Source: CAYVOX01 sp964453035 (lineage in GTDB: Bacteria; Chloroflexota; Anaerolineae; Anaerolineales; Anaerolineaceae). Taken from it: a stretch of 11,274 bases of DNA. The stretch is taken from NCBI GenBank assembly GCA_964453035.1, contig CAYVOX010000115.1, positions 1-11,274 on the forward strand, in the 5' to 3' direction. The position numbers were made by a program, and so were the translations under genes. The notes under the pieces are model-generated. The model searched no databases. It saw only the letters and a program-made list of their open reading frames with translations, and had not been told where the DNA came from. Of the stretch, positions 6,630 through 11,274 are shown piece after piece (the first letter of the stretch is position 1; every line of letters starts with the position of its first letter).

Positions 6630-6669
6630 AAACAGGTGGAGCGCAGTTTGAGGCGCTCCACCTGTTTTT
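6630..6669. terminator. Bidirectional terminator between the permease and the convergent MFS gene
   Basis: A perfect 15-bp stem, AAACAGGTGGAGCGC (6630-6644) with its complement (6653-6667), an 8-base loop and a run of five T (6665-6669) on the plus strand. On the minus strand the stem is followed by TTTATTTTAACTG, so it should also stop the MFS transcript, whose stop codon is 17 bases away. The shared location between converging genes supports a two-way role. Confidence 0.88.
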
Positions 6670-6685
6670 GAAGTTCCGTAAAGGC

Positions 6686-7933
6686 TCACCGCTCCGCTGC
6701 GGAGCGCGGCGCGCGGCTGGCCAGGTAGGTGAGCAGCAGCCCCAGCCCGTAGAGCGCCGAGCTCAATGCAAATGGCAGGATTTTGCTGGCCTCTGAGAGC
6801 ATGCCGCCAATCCAGCCGAACGGCGACGAGATGATAATCACCACCAGGTACATCAGGGACATGATGCGCGCCCGTTCCTGGGTTTCTACGTTGACCACAA
6901 TCATCTTGTCGCGCAGCGTGGTCACCACGGCCAGGCTGCACGCTTCCAGAAACACGCTCGCCAGCAGGGTGATGTAGCTCTGGTTGGCGGCGGTGACCAG
7001 CAGCAGCTGGCTGAGGATGAGCAGCGCAAAGCCCACCAGCATCGGCTGCCGGAAGTGCATCAGGCGGATGCGCGGCATGACCAGGAAGAAAAACAGCAGC
7101 ATGATGATGGAGCGCGCAAACGGGAACAATGCCAGGTGCTCGGCGGGGATGCCAATGCGCTCGGTGGCCAGGATGGACCAGAAGGTGCCCCCCACCAGCG
7201 AGCTGATGCTCATCACCAGCATGATGCCCAGCGTGTAGAGCGTTTTAGGCGCGCGCAGCAGGCTGCCAAACACCCCGCGGTATTCCGTCAGCATGGAAAC
7301 CAGGCTCTGGTGGCGGGTTTGCTCCATGCGCAGCCGGCCCTGGGCCGTCTCGGTGGCAACATTGTTCAGCACCACAAACTTGAGCGTCATCATCCCGAAC
7401 GCCAGCCAGTACAACCCGCGCATGGTGGGCACCAGCGAATAATGGCTGATCAGCACTCCCGCCAGCGGCGCAAAGAAAGCCGCCAGCAACCCGGCGATGT
7501 TGACCCAGCTGTAGATATCCACCAGGTCGTTGGGGTCGGCATCCTCCACCATCAGGCAGGTCCAGGAGGTCATCGGCACGCGCCAGGCAGCGTTGAGCAC
7601 GGCCGCCAGCAGGAAGTAATTGAAATCCTGCGCCACCGCCCAGACGACGGTTGCCCCACTCCACGAGATGACGTCAAAGATGAATGTGGCGCGTTTGCGA
7701 CCCAGTTTATCCGTCAGCGGCCCGCCCAGGATGGTGAAGAAAATCTGGAACACCATGCCAACGGTCGCCACCAGGCCAATTTGCGCGTCGCGCAGGCCCA
7801 GCTCCCGCATGTAAACCGAGGCGTAGGGCGCGTAAAGGTTAAAAGGAATGCCCCACAGTGGCTCGGTGTAAACGCAGGCGCGCGGGTTGCCGCGCAGGCG
7901 CAGCAGGGTTCGGAAAAGGGTATGGTTCAGCAA
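6686..7933 (-). CDS. Major facilitator superfamily (MFS) transporter
   Basis: A 415-residue polytopic membrane protein with about 12 predicted helices in two halves, the normal MFS size. The loop between helices 2 and 3 has the MFS motif A, GGPLTDKLGRKRA (70-82), with the expected Gly, Asp and Arg residues. A polar central loop (about residues 195-230, with ETAQGRLRMEQTRHQS) separates the halves. The N-terminal segment TEPLWGIPFNLYAPYASVYM (23-42) begins the first helix. The start is uncertain. I used TTG at 7931-7933 because no in-frame ATG occurs before residue 42 and the reading frame stays open upstream; no Shine-Dalgarno is seen. It faces the PucR-like regulator across a 150-bp gap, so that protein is a candidate regulator. 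Substrate and direction of transport are not visible from the sequence. Confidence 0.85.
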   Translation of the reverse strand: MLNHTLFRTLLRLRGNPRACVYTEPLWGIPFNLYAPYASVYMRELGLRDAQIGLVATVGMVFQIFFTILGGPLTDKLGRKRATFIFDVISWSGATVVWAVAQDFNYFLLAAVLNAAWRVPMTSWTCLMVEDADPNDLVDIYSWVNIAGLLAAFFAPLAGVLISHYSLVPTMRGLYWLAFGMMTLKFVVLNNVATETAQGRLRMEQTRHQSLVSMLTEYRGVFGSLLRAPKTLYTLGIMLVMSISSLVGGTFWSILATERIGIPAEHLALFPFARSIIMLLFFFLVMPRIRLMHFRQPMLVGFALLILSQLLLVTAANQSYITLLASVFLEACSLAVVTTLRDKMIVVNVETQERARIMSLMYLVVIIISSPFGWIGGMLSEASKILPFALSSALYGLGLLLTYLASRAPRSAAER

Positions 7934-7976
7934 GGCACTCTCGTAAGCGGAGGGAATAAAAACGCGAACGCGCCCA

Positions 7977-7982
7977 ATTGTA
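7977..7982 (-). promoter_or_regulatory. Putative -10 box of the MFS gene
   Basis: On the minus strand the sequence reads GGGGTACAATTGG, giving TACAAT as a good -10 box about 43 bases before the TTG start. No clear -35 lies 16-18 bp upstream, so an activator may be needed or the call may be wrong. Confidence 0.35.
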
Positions 7983-8028
7983 CCCCAAAACGGGCTGCGG
8001 CTCCTTTTCCTGCGCTGTTTTTAACCCC

Positions 8029-8064
8029 TATACTTTTTAGACAATGATATACTTGATTTATCAT
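8029..8064 (+). promoter_or_regulatory. Promoter region and two-turn inverted repeat before the PucR-like regulator
   Basis: The AT-rich stretch before the regulator holds TATACTT twice (8029-8035 and 8048-8054). It also holds a perfect inverted repeat ATGATA-N9-TATCAT (8044-8049 and 8059-8064), spanning 21 bp or two helical turns. Candidate -10 boxes are TATACT (8048-8053) and TATCAT (8059-8064). TAGACA (8038-8043) matches five of six -35 bases but is only 15 bp before the second -10. The inverted repeat overlaps both candidate -10 boxes, a typical place for autorepression. The ATG follows 19 bases after the repeat with no Shine-Dalgarno (TAAACAAATTCCC). The sequence is seen; the operator role is inferred. 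Confidence 0.45.
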
Positions 8065-8083
8065 CCATTTTAAACAAATTCCC

Positions 8084-10420
8084 ATGACCCTGCCACACAC
8101 CCCCCTTCAAAGAGCCACCGCCCCGCCCGACCCCAAAGAACTGCAGGCGGTTTTTTCAAGCCAGCCCATGCAGCGCGTGCTTTCAGAGGCGGCCTGGGCG
8201 GCGCGCATCATCCTGCAGGCGGATGCCAGCGTGGTTTTTCTGCGCCAGACCAACCAACCTCAGCTTGCTGCTGCCGCCTGGCACGGGCGCGAAGCCGAGG
8301 AAACCAGCCTGCCCGTCGAAAGCCCCTACGTGCAGGCCCTGTGGGGCGCCCGCCGCTTCATATCCTGGATGACCGCCGATGATTGCAGCGACCCGGCTTT
8401 CGTTGCCGTGCTGGAGAGCATGGGGCTGAATTCCGGGATTGTGCTGCCCACCAAAGCCGGCGGCGAGATGATCGGCGTGTGGCTGGTGGGTTCGGTTGGA
8501 CCGCGCGCTTTTGGTGAGAATGACAGCCGCATCATCCAGACCCTGGCGGATAACATCGAGTTATCCATCGAGTCTATGCTGCTCACGCTTGAGAACATGC
8601 GCTACCGCCGCGAGGCCGACGCCCTCTATGAGATTGGCAAGGAAATCTCGCAACTGATGGACCTCGACCGCGTGCTTGAGGTGATTGTCAAAAAGACGCG
8701 CAGCCTGATGAACGCGGAGTTGAGCTACCTGGCACTGGCAGATGACGAGGCCAGGCAGGTGCGCGTGCGCATCACTGACGGCACCCGCCACAACGCGCTG
8801 GGCACCATGGTGCTCAACTACGGCGAAGGAGTGGGCGGCTACGTAGCCCTCCACCGCGTGCCGCTGCTGGTTCACAACTACGTGCGCGACAGCCCCAAAC
8901 CGCCCGGCGTGGCTTACCTGGCTGCCACCGAGGATATCCTTTCCATCATCAGCGTGCCGATGGTGACCCGCTCGGGATTGGTGGGCGTGCTGTTTGCCGC
9001 CAGCCGCCAGGAGGCTGCCTTTAACGACTCGCAAATGGACCTGCTGGCTGCGCTGGGTACGCAGGCTGCCATCGCCATCGAAAATGCCCGCCTGTACGAA
9101 AATGAGAAATCCATTGCCCAGAAACTGCGCGACGCCACCGAGACGGGTGAGCAATTGCTGCACCTGGTGCTCAACAACCAGGGTTTCTCTGCCATCACCA
9201 CCACCCTTTCGCACCTGGTGCGCGCGCCGGTGCTGGTGGAGGATGATCTTCACCGCGTGGTGGCCACCTCCTCCGAGGGTGCCCTCGGTCCGGAGGGGCA
9301 ATCACTGCCCCACCTCACCTGCTCCACTGACGACCTGTGGCATGATCTGGAATTCGGCGAAGCCATCCACACTTTACAGCACGAGCGCCGCGCCATTCAC
9401 GTTCCCGCCCGGCCCGACCGCAAGGTTTATTTTCCCCGCACCATTGCGCCGGTTGTGGCTGGCGCCGAAATCCTGGGTTACGTCTCAGCCCTGGAACTGG
9501 ACAGCTTCAGCGAGCAGCAATACGCCGCGGTGGATCAGGCTTCTATCATCCTCGCGCTGGAATTTCTGAAGGGCGAGATTGCCCAGGATGTGGAAGCCCG
9601 CCTGGCGGGTGACCTGCTGGATGACCTCATCCAGGCGCGCGCCGCCAGCGACCCCATGCTGATGCAGCGCGCCGCCCGCCTGAACATTGACCTGCGCCAG
9701 CCGTACCGCATCCTGGTGCTGGATATTGACCAGTTTGCCCAGGCGGTGCGTCGCCACCACTGGACGGATATGGACGCGCTCTCGCTTAAGCGCCGCTTCC
9801 TGGGCATCGTCACCGATATCGTGCGCAACGATATCAAGGGCGCGCTCACCGGCACGCGCAGCGACTCGGTGCTGGTGCTGCTGCCCGCGCCGGAGAACGC
9901 CTCGCTCAGGCAGGCCGAGATGCAGGCGCAGGCGCTGCAATCCGCGCTGATTGGCACCCTCGCGGACCTGACCGTCTCAGTGGGCATCGGGCGCGCCGCC
10001 CAGGAGCCGGGTCTGCTGCCGCGCTCCTACGAAGATGCCATGCTGGCGCTTAAAACCGTCAGCCAGTTTGGCGGGCAGGCGCGCGTAGTGGCTTTTGAAA
10101 CGCTGGGGGTGGTGCCGCTGCTGCTGCAAAGCCAGAACCAGAAAGAGCTGATGGCCTTCATGGAGCAATACCTGGGACCGCTGGTGCGTTACGATTCCAC
10201 CAACCAGAGCCAGCTGCTGGATACGCTGGACTGCTACCTGGCGAACAACGGCAACCTGCGCCTCACTGCCGAGGGCTGCCACGTGCATCTCAACAGCCTC
10301 AAGTACCGCCTGCGCCGCATCGAGGAGATTTGCGGTCTGGATCTGCGCGACGGCGATCTGCGCTTCAGAGCCCAACTGGCGCTGGCTATCCACCGCGCGG
10401 TGGGCCTGACCACGGGCTAA
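8084..10420 (+). CDS. GAF-GAF-PucR/CdaR-type transcriptional regulator
   Basis: A 778-residue soluble protein with no membrane segment. Domains in order: GAF-like 1 (about 25-165), GAF-like 2 (about 178-337, with GEGVGGYVALHRVPLLV and SVPMVTRSGLVGVLFA as typical GAF strands), a helical linker (338-370), a PucR-type sensor segment (about 365-495, LVRAPVLVEDDLHRVVATS), a degenerate CdaR-type GGDEF-like domain (about 535-670), and a C-terminal PucR helix-turn-helix (about 709-772; NGNLRLTAEGCHVHLNSLKY then RLRRIEEICGLDL). The GGDEF-like part lacks a GGDEF or RxxD catalytic motif, so diguanylate cyclase activity is unlikely. Family members sense small molecules and activate catabolic or transport genes. 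The divergent MFS gene is the natural candidate target, by position only. ATG at 8084 is the first start after the promoter elements. Confidence 0.85.
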   Translation: MTLPHTPLQRATAPPDPKELQAVFSSQPMQRVLSEAAWAARIILQADASVVFLRQTNQPQLAAAAWHGREAEETSLPVESPYVQALWGARRFISWMTADDCSDPAFVAVLESMGLNSGIVLPTKAGGEMIGVWLVGSVGPRAFGENDSRIIQTLADNIELSIESMLLTLENMRYRREADALYEIGKEISQLMDLDRVLEVIVKKTRSLMNAELSYLALADDEARQVRVRITDGTRHNALGTMVLNYGEGVGGYVALHRVPLLVHNYVRDSPKPPGVAYLAATEDILSIISVPMVTRSGLVGVLFAASRQEAAFNDSQMDLLAALGTQAAIAIENARLYENEKSIAQKLRDATETGEQLLHLVLNNQGFSAITTTLSHLVRAPVLVEDDLHRVVATSSEGALGPEGQSLPHLTCSTDDLWHDLEFGEAIHTLQHERRAIHVPARPDRKVYFPRTIAPVVAGAEILGYVSALELDSFSEQQYAAVDQASIILALEFLKGEIAQDVEARLAGDLLDDLIQARAASDPMLMQRAARLNIDLRQPYRILVLDIDQFAQAVRRHHWTDMDALSLKRRFLGIVTDIVRNDIKGALTGTRSDSVLVLLPAPENASLRQAEMQAQALQSALIGTLADLTVSVGIGRAAQEPGLLPRSYEDAMLALKTVSQFGGQARVVAFETLGVVPLLLQSQNQKELMAFMEQYLGPLVRYDSTNQSQLLDTLDCYLANNGNLRLTAEGCHVHLNSLKYRLRRIEEICGLDLRDGDLRFRAQLALAIHRAVGLTTG

Positions 10421-10434
10421 ATCCCAACTGACCG

Positions 10435-10462
10435 TTGAAAACGGCGCCAAAATCCCTATAAT
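10435..10462 (+). promoter_or_regulatory. Near-consensus sigma-70 promoter placed for a leaderless mRNA
   Basis: TTGAAA (10435-10440) and a perfect TATAAT (10457-10462) are 16 bp apart. The ATG at 10469 is six bases after the -10 box, so transcription should start at or beside the A of the start codon. No ribosome site can fit. The -35 lies in a small inverted repeat, CCGTT-GAA-AACGG (10432-10444), which could be a site of control or chance. Confidence 0.72.
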
Positions 10463-10468
10463 AAAACC

Positions 10469-11008
10469 ATGACCTTCAACAAGTTCATCGATAAAGCCAA
10501 AAAAGCTGCCGAAGAGGTGCGTGATTCATCCACCACCGCTAAAATACTCGACCAGGCGCAAAAAGCAGCCCACAGCGCCTATGATTCTGCCGAGAAGGCG
10601 CTGGATTTCAGCCGCGAGAAGGCCGCCGAGGCGCTGGATTCCCTCTTCCGCGAGATTAACGGCCTGCTGCCCATTTTGCACGCCTGCGGCTTTGTCATGG
10701 CTGATCTCAAGTTTGCTATCACCGTGCCGCCGGAGTTCACCATGCTCATCGAGCACACCGGGCAGGGTTTCACCACACTGGGGCAAATCCTCACTGAAAA
10801 GCGCGTACCGTTGAGCAAGCTGCAGGAGATGGTGCTGCTCTCACTGCTCAAGGCCAATGAGCTGGCGGTGGTTACCCAGCGTTATGGATACGTCTTCGGG
10901 CAGTACGAACTGGAACTGACCCTCACCCCCAAGGTGATTATCCACCTGGTTTCAACCCGCGGCAGACCAGAAGCGCCCCCTGCGCCGCCGGCCTTGCCCC
11001 CCGGTTAA
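10469..11008 (+). CDS. Conserved-looking hypothetical protein with an amphipathic Ala/Lys/Glu N-terminus
   Basis: I do not recognise a named family. The 179-residue protein has no signal peptide or clear membrane helix. Residues 1-62 are rich in Ala, Lys, Glu, Asp and Ser with loose repeats (KAKKAAEEV, QAQKAAHSA, SAEKALDF, REKAAEALD), as in long amphipathic helices of LEA- or apolipoprotein-like segments. Residues 63-165 look like a compact mixed alpha/beta domain (INGLLPILHACGFVMADLKF, then IEHTGQGFTTLGQILTEKRV, ending in alternating strand residues YELELTLTPKVIIHLV). The last 14 residues are Pro/Ala-rich and probably disordered. Codon pattern matches the neighbours and a near-consensus promoter precedes it, so it is very likely expressed. 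A role in lipid or membrane-surface binding is possible from the helix but not shown. Confidence 0.75.
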   Translation: MTFNKFIDKAKKAAEEVRDSSTTAKILDQAQKAAHSAYDSAEKALDFSREKAAEALDSLFREINGLLPILHACGFVMADLKFAITVPPEFTMLIEHTGQGFTTLGQILTEKRVPLSKLQEMVLLSLLKANELAVVTQRYGYVFGQYELELTLTPKVIIHLVSTRGRPEAPPAPPALPPG

Positions 11009-11056
11009 GATTTGTGGGGCTGTAGCAAAAGGCGCAGGCTGGTTTTCACCCCCACC

Positions 11057-11091
11057 AACCCCCAAAGGTTTCGAATAAAACCTTCGGGGTT
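11057..11091. terminator. Hairpin downstream of the hypothetical gene, possible terminator
   Basis: Arms AACCCCCAAAGGTTT (11057-11071) and AAACCTTCGGGGTT (11078-11091) pair over 13 bp with one mismatch or bulge around a 6-base loop. It lies about 50 bases after the stop of the gene at 10469-11008. No T-run follows on either strand, so it may mark an mRNA end rather than act as a strict intrinsic terminator. Confidence 0.5.
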
Positions 11092-11108
11092 AATTGAATA
11101 TAGCACAT

Positions 11109-11161
11109 CTCCCCCGCCCGCGGGGGTCGCGCAGTATGTCCGAAGGGTGCGCGGGCGGGAG
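11109..11161. repeat. GC-rich interleaved inverted repeats in the last intergenic gap
   Basis: CTCCCCCGCCCGCG (11109-11122) pairs with CGCGGGCGGGAG (11150-11161) apart from a 2-base bulge. Inside it, CGCGCA (11128-11133) also pairs with TGCGCG (11148-11153), and CCCCC/GGGGG can form a small local stem (11111-11126). These stems compete, so more than one fold is possible. The 193-bp gap contains no convincing gene; the 60-codon frame at 11012-11194 is Arg/Pro-rich and looks non-coding. The stretch could be a REP-like dispersed element or a structured terminator for the two convergent genes. Confidence 0.45.
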
Positions 11162-11201
11162 CAAAGCGTACAGAGGAAGCGAAGATGGGAGTAACAAGCG
11201 C

Positions 11202-11274
11202 TTACTTGTTCTTCAACGCTCCAATCCGGCGGTAGAGCATGATGATGCTGATGCCGATGAAGAGCATGGTGAAC
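11202..11274 (-). CDS. C-terminal end of a membrane protein (partial)
   Basis: On the minus strand a frame open to the window edge encodes FTMLFIGISIIMLYRRIGALKNK and stops at TAA (11202-11204). This is a hydrophobic helix followed by a basic tail, as at the cytosolic end of transporter permeases and many other membrane proteins. The family cannot be named from 23 residues. The stop lies within a small inverted repeat, AACAAG-CGCTTA-CTTGTT (11193-11210). The gene is convergent with the hypothetical gene at 10469-11008. Confidence 0.6.
   Translation of the reverse strand, partial: FTMLFIGISIIMLYRRIGALKNK

Noticed and set aside
7055..8047. Plus-strand open frame of 330 codons antisense to the MFS gene
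   Set aside because: Its composition is dominated by His, Gln, Arg and Gly, as expected from the reverse frame of a GC-rich membrane protein gene. The MFS frame on the other strand has motif A and clear helices.
8619..10093. Possible diguanylate cyclase activity in the regulator
   Set aside because: The GGDEF-like region is the degenerate CdaR type; no GGDEF/GGEEF signature or RxxD site is present.
11035..11045. 11-base word CAGGCTGGTTT shared with the hairpin before phnC (3761-3771)
   Set aside because: In an 11-kb GC-rich window several shared 11-base words are expected by chance, and the surrounding bases do not match.
11012..11194. 60-codon open frame in the terminal gap
   Set aside because: Arg/Pro-rich, crosses two hairpins, has no ribosome site and shows no family resemblance.

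Overview
The window looks like ordinary chromosome of a GC-rich bacterium, most likely a member of the Chloroflexota (Anaerolineae-like). This placement is an inference. It rests on the long Pro/Thr/Val/Ala linker behind the lipobox of the solute-binding protein, on a large GAF-GAF-PucR type regulator, and on the scarcity of Shine-Dalgarno sequences. No rRNA, tRNA, CRISPR array, insertion sequence or phage gene was seen.

Layout. Positions 1-1014 (+) hold the tail of a probable Fpg/Nei DNA glycosylase, a DUF1801-type small protein and a YdeI/OmpD-associated protein, packed tightly enough to be one operon. A MATE-family exporter (1063-2415, +) follows, with its own probable near-leaderless promoter. 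The centre (2445-6599, +) is a complete phosphonate/phosphite-type ABC importer. It consists of lipoprotein PhnD, ATPase PhnC, and one long polypeptide in which two PhnE permease domains are fused behind an extra N-terminal membrane module. A strong promoter and ribosome site precede phnD. A strong terminator hairpin and a second long hairpin lie between phnD and phnC, so the binding protein is probably made in excess over the membrane complex. phnC and the permease overlap by four bases.

A probable bidirectional terminator at 6630-6669 separates the importer from a convergent MFS transporter (6686-7933, -). This MFS gene is divergent from a 778-residue PucR/CdaR-like regulator (8084-10420, +). 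The 150-bp gap between them holds AT-rich promoter elements and a two-turn inverted repeat that could be an operator. A small protein of unknown function follows (10469-11008, +), with a near-consensus promoter whose -10 box is six bases from the ATG. The last stretch holds GC-rich inverted repeats and the C-terminal end of a membrane protein on the minus strand.

How the genes relate. PhnD captures a phosphorus oxyanion outside the cell, PhnC hydrolyses ATP, and the fused permease supplies the whole channel in one chain. No C-P lyase, phosphonatase or phosphite dehydrogenase gene is in the window, so the substrate is open. The MFS/regulator pair may be a separate efflux or uptake unit. I see no clearly new biological system. 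The most distinctive items are the permease architecture, the double hairpin between phnD and phnC, and the leaderless-type promoters.
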